64,000 nucleotides of DNA from Peribacillus sp. FSL H8-0477. Lineage in GTDB: Bacteria; Bacillota; Bacilli; Bacillales; DSM-1321. Where the stretch lies: contig NZ_JBBODE010000003.1 in NCBI RefSeq assembly GCF_038002765.1, forward strand, positions 62,001-126,000, given 5' to 3'. Below the pieces are notes generated by a model. That model worked only from the letters and a program-made list of their open reading frames with translations, ran no database searches and was not told the origin of the DNA. Every line of letters starts with the position of its first letter. Within the stretch, counting starts at the first letter, position 1. A program made the translations under genes and the position numbers. Shown in pieces: positions 9,005 to 17,618 of this stretch.

Positions 9005-10522
9005 TTAAAAGATCAAACCGAAACTTTTACGTTGACCTATTTCACTTGCAAGAGATGTATGAATATGTTTTGTTTCCGTATACTCATCGAACATTCTTTT
9101 CCCTAATTCACGACCCGTTCCGCTTTGCTTATAACCGCCAAATGGGGCGTCATTTCGGAAAGCATGCCAGTCATTAATCCAAACAGTACCCGCTTTCAAC
9201 TTGCCCGCGATTTGATTGGCTTTTGTAATGTCTTTAGACCAAACTCCTGCTGCTAGTCCATAAACAGTATCATTGGCAATGGCAATCGCTTCTTCTTCAG
9301 TAGAGTATTTGATGACGGATAAGACTGGACCAAAAATCTCTTCTTGCGCAATTTTCATGTCATTCGTTACATCAGCAAAGATCGTTGGTTCAATAAAATA
9401 GCCTTCATCCAGATTCTCTCCAGAAGCTCGTTTCCCTCCGCAGACTAATCGTGCACCTTCATCTAAACCCGATTCAATATACGATAAAACAGTTTCCATT
9501 TGATGCTTAGATACGACAGGTCCCATACCCGTGGCAGGGTCCATTGGATTGCCAAGCTTAATTTTTGAACTTGCAGCTGCCAGCTTTTCAACCACTTCTT
9601 CATAAATGGAATCATGAACGAGAAGCCGCGTTCCAGATTCACATACCTGACCAGAATGGAAGAAGACACCGAATAAAATACCAGGAATCGCTGTTTCAAA
9701 ATCCACATCCGGAAGTACAATTGATGGAGACTTACCTCCTAGCTCGAGGGTCACTTTTTTGATTGTTCCAGCTGCTAAGCTCATAATCTTCTTTCCGACC
9801 TCAGTTGAACCGGTAAAAGCCACTTTATCTACTTGCGGATGCGTAACTAATGCCTCTCCAACCACTCCGCCGGGTCCTGTTATAACATTGAACACACCAG
9901 GCGGCACACCCGCTTCTATTGCTAGTTCAGCCAACTTCAACGTTCCAAGCGGTGTATTGGTGGCAGGCTTCACAATAATTGAATTACCCATTGCTAAAGC
10001 AGGAGCAATTTTCCACATTGCTAAAATCAGCGGGAAATTCCACGGCGTGATAGCGGCGACAACACCCAGCGGCTCTCGAACAATCTCACTTCTGCTGGCC
10101 CCTACATAATCGACAACTGGTAAAGGCTCAACAAATTCATATTTCAAAGCGTAATCAGCTGTATCTTTAAGTGTCATAGCAAGCTGCATGATATCTGCTC
10201 CTGCGAGCTTTCTTATCGTCCCTCCAGAACTTATGCCTTCTAAATAGATAATTTCATTTGCATGTTCCTGTATTTTGGCAGCAAAACGCAATAAGACTTG
10301 TGAACGTTCGGCAACAGACTTATTCGACCAAACCCCTGATTCAAATGTTTCACGTGCAGATTTTACGGCTTGCTCAACCTCTACTAGCGAGGATTTAGCA
10401 GCTTTCGCGGCAATCTGACCATTGGCAGGATTCACAATGTCAAAGGTCTCCCCATTCGAAGCAGGCACCCATTCTCCATTAATATAATTTGCAAATTCGG
10501 TTACTTTCGTTTCAACAGTCAT
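9005..10522 (-). CDS. NAD(P)-dependent aldehyde dehydrogenase
   Basis: 505 residues from ATG 10522, which has AAGGAGGATT upstream; this start is better than the one six codons earlier. Family motifs run in order: ITPWNFPLILAMWKIAPALAMGNSIIVKPA, the glycine-rich FTGSTEVGKKI, the catalytic-base region VTLELGGKSPSIV, the nucleophile GQVCESGTR (Cys about residue 298) and EEIFGPVLSVI. It oxidises an aldehyde to the acid in the cytosol. With the downstream Fe-ADH it forms a two-gene operon. A CcpA-type cre box overlaps the region just after its -10 hexamer, so glucose repression is likely. Confidence 0.94.
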   Translation of the reverse strand: MTVETKVTEFANYINGEWVPASNGETFDIVNPANGQIAAKAAKSSLVEVEQAVKSARETFESGVWSNKSVAERSQVLLRFAAKIQEHANEIIYLEGISSGGTIRKLAGADIMQLAMTLKDTADYALKYEFVEPLPVVDYVGASRSEIVREPLGVVAAITPWNFPLILAMWKIAPALAMGNSIIVKPATNTPLGTLKLAELAIEAGVPPGVFNVITGPGGVVGEALVTHPQVDKVAFTGSTEVGKKIMSLAAGTIKKVTLELGGKSPSIVLPDVDFETAIPGILFGVFFHSGQVCESGTRLLVHDSIYEEVVEKLAAASSKIKLGNPMDPATGMGPVVSKHQMETVLSYIESGLDEGARLVCGGKRASGENLDEGYFIEPTIFADVTNDMKIAQEEIFGPVLSVIKYSTEEEAIAIANDTVYGLAAGVWSKDITKANQIAGKLKAGTVWINDWHAFRNDAPFGGYKQSGTGRELGKRMFDEYTETKHIHTSLASEIGQRKSFGLIF

Positions 10523-10571
10523 TGTATAATCCTCCTTCAATTGATAAAAAATGAACGAAAAGAGTCTACTT

Positions 10572-10590
10572 ATAAAGCGCTTACATTATA
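10572..10590 (-). promoter_or_regulatory. cre-like box and -10 hexamer before the aldehyde dehydrogenase operon
   Basis: On the minus strand TATAAT (10590-10585) is followed immediately by ATGTAAGCGCTTTAT (10586-10572). This fits the CcpA consensus WTGNAANCGNWNNCW at all but one position. A cre at or just after the -10 is the usual arrangement for CcpA repression. The -35 is weak. Confidence 0.6.
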
Positions 10591-10723
10591 AACAGAAAAA
10601 AATGATTAGCTAATTAAAAAGACCCCCTATTCTTGACATTCTAAAGTCCTATATTCTCCTTTATTTGGAATATCCCTTCAAATTAATTGAAAATTATAAA
10701 AAATTATTATTTCCACAATAAAA

Positions 10724-10748
10724 GACCCATATCATTTCGATATGGGTC
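10724..10748 (-). terminator. terminator of the 197-residue hypothetical gene
   Basis: GACCCATAT/ATATGGGTC, 9-bp stem, 7-nt loop, 14 nt after the stop of the minus-strand gene. The U run on that strand is short (A-rich CAATAAAA to the left). Confidence 0.7.
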
Positions 10749-10761
10749 CTGATAATCTGTA

Positions 10762-11355
10762 TTACTTACCTTCCTCGACCGCTTCAGCAAGTGTGAATAA
10801 GAACGAGTAAATTAATTGAAAGGCTTCGCCGATCGATAGATCTTCATGAAAACCTTCTACATGGTTGAGTGGGAAATTGAAATTCCAAACGCCTTCGTCA
10901 CCACTGAACAGTAAATTATATTTCACAGATTCACCATTAAGTGCACTATTTACATACGTTTTAATAACAGGGCCGAATTTCTTTTGCAGTTTTAATCCAA
11001 GCATGACGTCATATGTTCCAAAAACATCATCGACTTCTAAAGAAATGGTCTCCACGTTAATTAGCTCAAACCATTTTGATTCTAAATAGATAAACTCATT
11101 TTTATGTGTTTTTAAATAATCAAGGGGCTGGTTGAGAAAGTCATTACTTTCTTCCGCTAATAACTCCTCTGTTTCTTTATCACTTCGCTCAATATAAGCA
11201 TCAGAGAATCGTGATGCTGCATCTTTTTCCTTCAATTGAACGTCATTCTCTACTAGTTGGTTTTTTTCTATATAGTCTTTTTCTTCTTTATAGACGTCAA
11301 GGCTATTGATCGTTTGTTCTTTCTTTACATAGTCTATCATTTGGTTACGCAACAT
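10762..11355 (-). CDS. conserved hypothetical protein, charged N-terminal helix region
   Basis: 197 residues, no signal peptide or membrane segment. The first 90 residues are very acidic/basic and probably helical (KKEQTINSLDVYKEEKDYIEK). The second half is mixed alpha/beta (VETISLEVDDVFGTYDVMLGLKL and GDEGVWNFNFPLNHVEGF) and ends in a helix. I do not recognise a named family or catalytic motif. AGGAGG precedes the ATG and a terminator follows, so it is a genuine single-gene unit. Confidence 0.75.
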   Translation of the reverse strand: MLRNQMIDYVKKEQTINSLDVYKEEKDYIEKNQLVENDVQLKEKDAASRFSDAYIERSDKETEELLAEESNDFLNQPLDYLKTHKNEFIYLESKWFELINVETISLEVDDVFGTYDVMLGLKLQKKFGPVIKTYVNSALNGESVKYNLLFSGDEGVWNFNFPLNHVEGFHEDLSIGEAFQLIYSFLFTLAEAVEEGK

Positions 11356-11505
11356 GTTCTAAGTTCCTCCTAGGTATGTACAACTTCTCCCTATTATACA
11401 GCATTCTGGTGCTTGATAAAACCAGCTGAACGCTTTCCTGAAAAAGCTTTTTGTGAGAAACTAGATAGAGTACGAAATGACGACAGAAAAAGGATGTATG
11501 TAAAA

Positions 11506-12627
11506 ATGAAAAAAGTTATTATTGTCGGTGCAGGGATCTTAGGCGCTTCTACAGCCTATCAGCTCGCGAAATCCGGCGCTGAAGTAATGATAGTAGACCG
11601 AAGAGATAAAGGACAAGCGACAGCTGCTGCTGCCGGTATTGTCTGCCCTTGGGTGTCACAACGCCGTAATCAAGCATGGTACCAGCTTGCCAAGTCAGGA
11701 GCTCGGTTTTATCCTAGTCTTATCGAAAATCTAAAACAAGATGGCGAAACAAATACTGGATATGCCAAAGTTGGAGCCATTAGCTTACATACCGATCAAC
11801 AAAAACTAAAAGCTATGGAAAAACGGGCGCTTAAACGGAAAGAGGATGCACCAGAAATCGGTGAATTACTTCCCTTAACACCAGAACAAACATGGAAGGC
11901 CTTTCCACCATTGAATGAAGGATACGAGTCCTTATTTATTGGCGGAGCTGCCCGAGTTGACGGACGGGCCTTACGAGACGCACTCCTGCGCGCTGCACAA
12001 AAAAACGGTGCTGAGCTTCATTATGGAGATGCAGTGCTGCGTTATGAAGGGGCAACAGTCATTGGTGTTCAGGTTGACGGAGCAGAATACCTATCTGATA
12101 CTGTTATCGTCTGTGCCGGCGCCTGGGCCAACTCATTGCTTAAGCCGCTTGGGGTCGAGATGCAAGTATCTTTTCAAAAAGCACAAATTATCCACTTGGA
12201 AATTCCTGATTATGATACAAGTAAGTGGCCTGTCGTTATGCCTCAAAGTGATCAATACCTGCTTGCTTTTGACGATCAACGAATTGTGGCTGGAGCCACA
12301 CATGAAAATACAGAACAACTCGATAATCGAGTCACGGCCGCTGGTCTTAATGAGGTATTCCAGAAGGCTTTAGATACAGCTCCCGGATTAGGGGACAGTA
12401 CCTTCGTAGAGGCTAGGGTCGGTTTCCGCCCTTATACACCAGGTTTTCTCCCAGTTATTGGTCCAGTACCAGGCTGGGAAGGAATCATTTTTGCTAATGG
12501 TCTCGGAGCTTCTGGACTTACAATGGGACCTTATATTGGTTCACAACTAGCAAAACTTGCCCTCGGTCAGGAACTAGAAATTGATCTAGATTTGTATCCT
12601 GTAAGCGGAGCTATAAAAGAAACCTAA
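11506..12627 (+). CDS. FAD-dependent oxidoreductase of the glycine/D-amino-acid oxidase family
   Basis: 373 residues from the ATG at 11506. The frame is open further up to 11413, but homology starts at MKKVIIVGAGILGASTAYQL, the GxGxxG FAD-binding motif; an ATG four codons earlier is possible. The body shows DAO features: ATAAAAGIVCPWVSQ, VIVCAGAWANSLL, and the C-terminal FRPYTPGFLPVIGPVPGWEGIIFANGLGASGLTMGP. These enzymes oxidise amino groups of small amines or amino acids with FAD. The substrate is not evident. Monocistronic with its own strong terminator. Confidence 0.88.
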   Translation: MKKVIIVGAGILGASTAYQLAKSGAEVMIVDRRDKGQATAAAAGIVCPWVSQRRNQAWYQLAKSGARFYPSLIENLKQDGETNTGYAKVGAISLHTDQQKLKAMEKRALKRKEDAPEIGELLPLTPEQTWKAFPPLNEGYESLFIGGAARVDGRALRDALLRAAQKNGAELHYGDAVLRYEGATVIGVQVDGAEYLSDTVIVCAGAWANSLLKPLGVEMQVSFQKAQIIHLEIPDYDTSKWPVVMPQSDQYLLAFDDQRIVAGATHENTEQLDNRVTAAGLNEVFQKALDTAPGLGDSTFVEARVGFRPYTPGFLPVIGPVPGWEGIIFANGLGASGLTMGPYIGSQLAKLALGQELEIDLDLYPVSGAIKET

Positions 12628-12631
12628 TAAA

Positions 12632-12669
12632 GCAAAAAACCGTCCATTTATTTTTGGACGGTTTTTTGC
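12632..12669 (+). terminator. terminator of the FAD oxidoreductase gene
   Basis: Long perfect stem, GCAAAAAACCGTCCA (12632-12646) with TGGACGGTTTTTTGC (12655-12669). T-rich on both strands. Confidence 0.93.
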
Positions 12670-12736
12670 GTATTCTTAAGCGAACTATTCAATTTTTATA
12701 TTTCAATATAGTATCTTGAATGCTCATTGACCTGGA

Positions 12737-13030
12737 TTATAATCCGATTTCTACTTCGCCGTCTTCCGTAATCTGAATCGACTGGAAGCTATTCATAAAT
12801 TCTGGACCGTTCATCATTTCAAATCGAGCCAACTTTTCCTGCCCCGATTTATATGCCTCTTGATCCACAATTAAAATATACTTGTAGATAGCCACTCCGC
12901 CAAGGTCCATTGTTTGTTTATGAATAAACGACTCCCCATATTGCGTCGTAAAAAACTCTTTTGCTTCTTCGTGACTGCCGAAAATCGGCAGTTTACTTTC
13001 TTCGTCTGGGGTTATTTTATGAATTTGCAT
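12737..13030 (-). CDS. small conserved hypothetical protein
   Basis: 97 residues, soluble, mixed alpha/beta: FGSHEEAKEFFTTQYGESFIHKQTMD, GVAIYKYILIVDQEAY, then SFQSIQITEDGEVEIGL. AGGAGG lies before the ATG. It looks like a small Bacillaceae-specific protein. No active-site motif or named domain recognised, and no operon partner. Confidence 0.7.
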   Translation of the reverse strand: MQIHKITPDEESKLPIFGSHEEAKEFFTTQYGESFIHKQTMDLGGVAIYKYILIVDQEAYKSGQEKLARFEMMNGPEFMNSFQSIQITEDGEVEIGL

Positions 13031-13161
13031 GGTATGTATTCCTCCTTCATGATATCCAATTTTCTATTATACCCTATATTGAAGAATTATTGCGAAATAA
13101 TCTCTCATTAGGATCTTTCATCAAAAAGAACCAGTCTGAACAGGTGTTCAACTGGTGATCA

Positions 13162-13734
13162 TTAAAAATAGAAATCCATCAGCGTTTCATCCATTAAATC
13201 TTGTGTTAAGCCTATGTAAATCATTGTATCTTTTGGATTTGAGTGATTCAAAATTTGCTGTAACAGGGCTAAATCCTTAAATTTTTGATAATGAAGGTAG
13301 CCAAAGGTTTTTCTTAATGTATGTGTGCCTACATCTTGAACACCTGCCATTTCAGCGGCTTTATTCAAAATCCGATAAGCTTGCACCCTTGTTATAGGCC
13401 CTGCTCCCTTTCTGCTTGGAAATAAATAGTCAGAAGCGGAAAGCTTAGCATGTTTCGTATATCTGCGGACTTCTTTTCGCAATTGTGGATTTACGAGGAA
13501 CCTTTTCGTCTTTTCCGTCTTTTGCTCAATAATGACAATATGTGTTCCATCCAGTATATCGTTTACGCGAAGCTGCAAAAGATCCCCTATCCGTAACCCA
13601 ATATTAATTCCGATAGAGAACATCATGTAATCTCGATAACTACAATATTTCAATAATGCTTTTTTCATTTTTTCTATTTGATCCAGTCTGCGAATCGGCT
13701 GGACATTTCTTATTTTAGGCGACGTTATCCCCAT
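13162..13734 (-). CDS. tyrosine recombinase catalytic domain (YoeC/XerC-like integrase)
   Basis: 190 residues, catalytic domain only; the SAM-like core-binding domain of XerC/D is missing. All active-site residues are present: Arg in NIGLRIGDLLQLR, the beta-hairpin Lys in EKTKRFLV, HxxR in THTLRKTFGYLH, the second His in LNHSNPKDT and the nucleophile Tyr in MIYIGLTQD. Short stand-alone recombinases of this kind occur in Bacillus (YoeC). It sits next to a gene-poor stretch and at the start of the rearranged 13-20 kb region, but no att sites were found. It could be a relic of a mobile element or a resident recombinase. Confidence 0.85.
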   Translation of the reverse strand: MGITSPKIRNVQPIRRLDQIEKMKKALLKYCSYRDYMMFSIGINIGLRIGDLLQLRVNDILDGTHIVIIEQKTEKTKRFLVNPQLRKEVRRYTKHAKLSASDYLFPSRKGAGPITRVQAYRILNKAAEMAGVQDVGTHTLRKTFGYLHYQKFKDLALLQQILNHSNPKDTMIYIGLTQDLMDETLMDFYF

Positions 13735-14167
13735 CGTTGTGACAATCCCCTTTCCCTCATTTTATTGTACAGTCTTAGTAGATTTTAATGCAAGTTTTTT
13801 AATTTATGACCCCTCCAAAAACGTTGATTTAACGGGATTTCGAATGTATCAATAAAGGTACTTTGTTACATTCGGAATTTTCCAATAAAAAATAATGAAA
13901 TTAATAGAGTTATAGCTACTTAGTCTTTAACGTGTTTTAAAGGCGATATAAGCTTCATAAGTGATATAGAAAGGAAATACCTTAAACTAAAAAAACAGAG
14001 CTTTAAACAGGCGTTTTAGCGTGCGTTTTTTCATCTATTCAAATTGTAATGCGGTATTTATACGCATAAATAGGGGTTGTTTTATCAGACTTCGTTTTAA
14101 GCTATCAGGATAGTCTCTATCTTGATATATTGATTCCGTGACTAATTACCTTAAGAATAAAAAACAA
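13735..14167. other. gene-free stretch, nothing recognisable
   Basis: About 430 bp between the recombinase start and the terminator of the ECF operon. It is AT-rich with no open frame of note, no recognisable RNA and no clear repeat. It contains the recombinase promoter region at the left. Confidence 0.6.
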
Positions 14168-14193
14168 GCCCCTTAAAACGGATTTTAAGGGGC
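14168..14193. terminator. terminator of the ECF operon
   Basis: GCCCCTTAAAA/TTTTAAGGGGC with a 4-nt loop. T runs on both sides. It lies about 30 nt after the last ECF gene on the minus strand. Confidence 0.92.
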
Positions 14194-14224
14194 CGGATTT
14201 TTTAAAATTACTAGTTTAATTTAT

Positions 14225-15022
14225 TTAAAACCTAGAATCTTCAGTAAATTCATCTATTGTCAGAAAGGTTTTGTTTTTTTCTATTAAATAACCTAGTTGG
14301 GTAACATGAGGAAGATTTAAACCAGCTTGTACTAAAACTTCTTTTTGTAAAAAGATTTCGCGGGTGGCACCATCTAGCAATACTTTCCCTTTAGCCAATA
14401 CAATCGTACGTTCAAATGCCTCAGCAACGAAATCCATATCATGGATAATCGTAATAACCCACTTTCCTTTTTTTTGAAGGTCGTGGATGATTCGTTTGAT
14501 TATTTCTTTACCAGCGTGATCCTGTGCAATGGTCGGCTCATCAAAAATTACAATATCTGTATTCATAGCAACGATTGACGCGATACTGATTAACTTTCGT
14601 TCGGATAAACTAAGATCATAGGGGTGATCGTCTTTTTTATCCTCCATTCCAACCATTTGTAATGCATTCATACTATTAGTTAACGCTTCTTCCTTTGGTT
14701 GTCCAACATTCAGAGGTCCAAACATCACCTCGTCCATTACCTTACTTTTAAAAATCTGGTCATTTGGATTCTGAAAAACAAGTCCGATATGGCCTGCTAA
14801 TTTAGATACCGAAACAGCTCGTGTATTCTGGTCATTAATCAACACATCCCCTGATACCGGCTTCAATAGACCTTTCAACAATTTAACTAGGGTTGTTTTA
14901 CCCGCTCCATTTTGACCAATAATGGCTGTAGTCCGCTGATCAAAGGTAAGCGTTATGTCAGTTAAGATAGGAGCTTCTTTTTTATAATAAAAAGAAAGTG
15001 ATTGGACGGCAATGGATGTCAT
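14225..15022 (-). CDS. ECF transporter ATPase, EcfA2-like, with altered signature motif
   Basis: 265 residues from the ATG at 15022, whose ATGA overlaps the stop of the preceding gene. Walker A GQNGAGKTT, Q-loop GLVFQNPNDQ, Walker B IVIFDEPT and switch His in TIIHDMDF are all intact. The ABC signature, however, reads LSLSERKL in place of LSGGQ. Its partner EcfA keeps a canonical signature. In heterodimeric ABC ATPases one site is often degenerate, so this may be the weak-site subunit. It pairs with the next two gene products to power vitamin or metal uptake through the S component. Confidence 0.92.
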   Translation of the reverse strand: MTSIAVQSLSFYYKKEAPILTDITLTFDQRTTAIIGQNGAGKTTLVKLLKGLLKPVSGDVLINDQNTRAVSVSKLAGHIGLVFQNPNDQIFKSKVMDEVMFGPLNVGQPKEEALTNSMNALQMVGMEDKKDDHPYDLSLSERKLISIASIVAMNTDIVIFDEPTIAQDHAGKEIIKRIIHDLQKKGKWVITIIHDMDFVAEAFERTIVLAKGKVLLDGATREIFLQKEVLVQAGLNLPHVTQLGYLIEKNKTFLTIDEFTEDSRF

Positions 15023-15861
15023 TTTGTCGCCACCATCCATTCATAAGCTTCTTCGAGTGTAATTGGATAGAGCCCCGTGTCTTTATTCCTTATCCCAAGC
15101 TGTCTGCAAATTTGCGTATACACTGGGGGAGGTACACCATAGTCTAAAAGGTCAGCACGGGAAAACACCTTTTGCGGGCTATCAAAATCCACAATACTCC
15201 CGTTCGCCATTAACATAATCCGATCAGCATATTTGGCGATACTTTCAATTTTGTGTTCCACCATAATGACGGTCATACCATCTTTGCTAAGAGCATTGAT
15301 AGCACGGAAAACTTCCTCTGTTCCTTGTGGATCCAACTGTGACGTCGGTTCATCAAGAATAATTACCTCAGGTCTCATCGTAATAATACTTGCAATAGCC
15401 ATCCGCTGCATCTGTCCGCCCGATAATTCAAAGGGGTTATGATTTCTACATTCATAGATATCAAGCAGCTGTAAAGCTTCATCAATCCGTACTCTCATTT
15501 CTTTCTGTGGAATCCCAAGATTTTCTAACCCAAAGGCAATCTCTTCATAGACCGTTAGTTTAGCTCCAGTAATTTGAGTGAACGGATTTTGAAACACAAT
15601 CCCTGCCTTTTCACTGATTGTATTTACATCGGATTCCTGCACATTTATCCCATTAATTTCGACAATGCCGCCATAGGCTCCTTTATGAAAGTGGGGAACT
15701 AAACCAATTAATGCCTGGCAAAGCGTTGATTTACCAGCACGATTCTGTCCAACAATTCCAATAAATTCTCCTTTATTAATAACAAACGAAAGATCTACTA
15801 AAGTCAGCTCCTTCTTTAATGGGTAACGATAGTTTAAATGACGAACGTTGATGATACTCAT
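15019..15861 (-). CDS. ECF transporter ATPase, EcfA1-like
   Basis: 280 residues from ATG 15861, which has GGAGGG 8 nt upstream and a 4-nt ATGA overlap with ecfT. Walker A reads GQNRAGKST (Arg where Gly-Ala is usual). The Q-loop GIVFQNPFTQ, canonical signature LSGGQMQRMAIASI, Walker B VIILDEPT and switch VEHKIES are present. It is the second ATPase of the energy-coupling module on the inner face of the membrane. Confidence 0.93.
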   Translation of the reverse strand: MSIINVRHLNYRYPLKKELTLVDLSFVINKGEFIGIVGQNRAGKSTLCQALIGLVPHFHKGAYGGIVEINGINVQESDVNTISEKAGIVFQNPFTQITGAKLTVYEEIAFGLENLGIPQKEMRVRIDEALQLLDIYECRNHNPFELSGGQMQRMAIASIITMRPEVIILDEPTSQLDPQGTEEVFRAINALSKDGMTVIMVEHKIESIAKYADRIMLMANGSIVDFDSPQKVFSRADLLDYGVPPPVYTQICRQLGIRNKDTGLYPITLEEAYEWMVATK

Positions 15862-16631
15862 AGGAAAACCCTCCATCCTATTGCCCCAGCAAGCATAACC
15901 ATCATCATAATCTGCAGAGGAAAACCGACTTTCGAAAAGATTGGCTCAATTAAAAAACTTTTTTTTGCCGTGGAATTAAAGCCGCGTACTTCAAGGGCCA
16001 TTGAACGCTCGCGGGTACTAACAAGAGCATTCATAATGACCGGTCCAAGCAAAGGGAAAAACGCTTTAATTCTTGTACTTAATTTCCCTTCTGTTTCGAT
16101 TCCCCGTGACCGTTGAGCATCCGAAATAGTAGCCATAGTTGAACGCATTTCAGGGATGATTTGCATAACCGAGTTAAGGACATAGCCCATTTTAGCTGGT
16201 AATCCTTTTTTCATGAGACTCTGGATTAAATCAGAGGGCTTCGTAGTCAGCACGAGTATACAAACCGAGCAAAGCAGGGTCGTAACCCTCAGAATAATGT
16301 GGACAGCAACAAGCAAGCCTTCTTCATAAAATTGTATAAAACCAACAGAAAAGAACAGCGTTTCATTTGTTGGTGAATATAATCCCTGAATCACCACAAT
16401 AGAGAGAAGCAGTACAAAACTGAGTCCTAAAATGGGCAGAGCTTGTTTAAACACTTTTCCTATTAATAGAAGCAATAGACAAAACATCAGGATACCGACT
16501 GACCAATAAATGTTTTGGAGAATCAAAGGCAAACTTACAGAAAAAAGAATGAAGACCAACTTCGTAATTGGATCAATAGTATGTACCAGTGACATGCGAT
16601 CTTGATACAAGCTTAATGCTTTTATAACCAA
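15858..16631 (-). CDS. ECF transporter transmembrane subunit EcfT
   Basis: 257 residues with four to five hydrophobic segments in the first 120 residues. The two coupling-helix motifs of EcfT are visible (AQRSRGIE and ALEVRGFNS). EcfT links the two ATPases to the S component and drives its toppling in the membrane. It lies between ecfS (12-bp gap) and the ATPase genes (ATGA overlap) in one operon. Confidence 0.93.
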   Translation of the reverse strand: MVIKALSLYQDRMSLVHTIDPITKLVFILFSVSLPLILQNIYWSVGILMFCLLLLLIGKVFKQALPILGLSFVLLLSIVVIQGLYSPTNETLFFSVGFIQFYEEGLLVAVHIILRVTTLLCSVCILVLTTKPSDLIQSLMKKGLPAKMGYVLNSVMQIIPEMRSTMATISDAQRSRGIETEGKLSTRIKAFFPLLGPVIMNALVSTRERSMALEVRGFNSTAKKSFLIEPIFSKVGFPLQIMMMVMLAGAIGWRVFL

Positions 16632-16643
16632 ACACCTGCTTTC

Positions 16644-17249
16644 TTACAGCTGTTCTACACGATTTTTCTCATTTTTAAACAGTTGATCAAGACTGTTTGG
16701 CAGCCCTTTGTAAAGTAAAAATGAAATCACAACCACCGCTATTTTATCAGGTATATCCACCACTAATTCATCAAGAGCCGATGCCAGCCAAAGCGGGAAA
16801 TCATTCGCAATCAGTGTGGCAAATAGTGCATCCCCCCATATGTTCCCTGTCTGTCCTCCCCAATAGACAATATTAATGGGTGTAGATATGACGGTAGCCA
16901 CGAGACTAATGACAAGCCCCATTACAACAGCCATCCCTATATTCCGAATGTATCCCTTATAAGCCATAATGCCAGCAGCAATCCCTATTCCAACGCTTGT
17001 TAACGCGTACACAAATGAGACAGGATCTAAAGTCAGCCCGTAAATAATATTATTAATTAACCCACAAAGCGCTCCCACGATTGGTCCAGCCAGCATCGCA
17101 GCTAAGATTGTTCCAATGGAATCAAGCCACAGAGGCAGTTTGAGAAGTCCTGCAAATAACTTTCCTATATAATTAATACCGACTGCAGCCGGTATCAAAA
17201 CTATAGAAGCCGTTGATAATTTAAAGCTCCACATATTTGTTTTCGACAT
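16644..17249 (-). CDS. ECF transporter substrate-binding (S) component
   Basis: 201 residues from ATG 17249, with GGAGGGACTC upstream. About six membrane helices. Conserved-looking stretches are PLWLDSIGTILAAMLAGPIVGALCGLINNIIYG and VDIPDKIAVVVISFLLY. The Gly-rich start of helix and the Asn-Asn pair resemble uncharacterised S components of putative vitamin or cofactor importers. It is not clearly BioY, ThiT, RibU, QueT or CbiM type, so the substrate is unknown. First gene of an S-T-A-A operon. A damaged copy of its leader and first codons lies at 19.95-20.15 kb. Confidence 0.88.
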   Translation of the reverse strand: MSKTNMWSFKLSTASIVLIPAAVGINYIGKLFAGLLKLPLWLDSIGTILAAMLAGPIVGALCGLINNIIYGLTLDPVSFVYALTSVGIGIAAGIMAYKGYIRNIGMAVVMGLVISLVATVISTPINIVYWGGQTGNIWGDALFATLIANDFPLWLASALDELVVDIPDKIAVVVISFLLYKGLPNSLDQLFKNEKNRVEQL

Positions 17250-17425
17250 AACGAGTCCCTCCATTCATTTTTGTACTAGTAAGATTATCTAGTTTACCAT
17301 AATCCGATTATGTAACTTAATTTAAGAGAATAGTTCGTTTTTTTTATCCCTCCATTACTTTACTATTTATTTTACCGATAAACTTTACTTCTGTCTTGTC
17401 ACCTATGCTTTTATTAATATAACAA
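17229..17425. repeat. direct repeat copy 1: ecfS 5' end and leader
   Basis: The first codons of ecfS and about 170 bp upstream recur at about 19952-20135 in the same orientation, with scattered mismatches and small gaps. Shared landmarks are GTTTTCGACATAACGAGTCC, GATTATCTAGTTTA and ATTATGTAACTTAATTTAAG, followed by CTTGTCACCTATGCTTTTA. This copy is the promoter region of the intact operon. Confidence 0.85.
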
Positions 17426-17566
17426 ATTTATTCATAATAATCTTTATATTTTATAAATTTATTTAACTACCGATCTAGTACGGAATTATTATCGTTTCTT
17501 GTTATAGATTCTATATGAAGTAAAGAGCTTTAAGATGCATAACTTGAGGACATTACTTATGATCGA

Positions 17567-17609
17567 AAAAGAGATTCATCCATCACCAGGTGATAGATGA
17601 ATCTCTTTT
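17567..17609 (-). terminator. terminator of the CpsB-like remnant
   Basis: AAAAGAGATTCATC (17567-17580) pairs with GATGAATCTCTTTT (17596-17609). The loop contains an inner CACC/GGTG pair. U run on the minus strand. Confidence 0.88.
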
Positions 17610-17618
17610 CAATCCCTT

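Noticed and set aside
9759..10109. 116-codon plus-strand frame opposite the aldehyde dehydrogenase
   Set aside because: Antisense shadow of a well-conserved coding region; composition follows the codon pattern of the real gene.
11915..12373. 152-codon frame inside the FAD oxidoreductase
   Set aside because: Same-strand alternative frame of a gene whose motifs are intact in the other frame.
13162..13734. Integrase as proof of an integrated prophage or ICE
   Set aside because: No attachment repeats, tRNA, structural phage genes or conjugation genes are visible around it.
17265..17425. Vitamin riboswitch before the ECF operon
   Set aside because: The leader is AT-rich with no TPP, FMN, cobalamin or preQ1 core; conservation with the second copy is explained by duplication.
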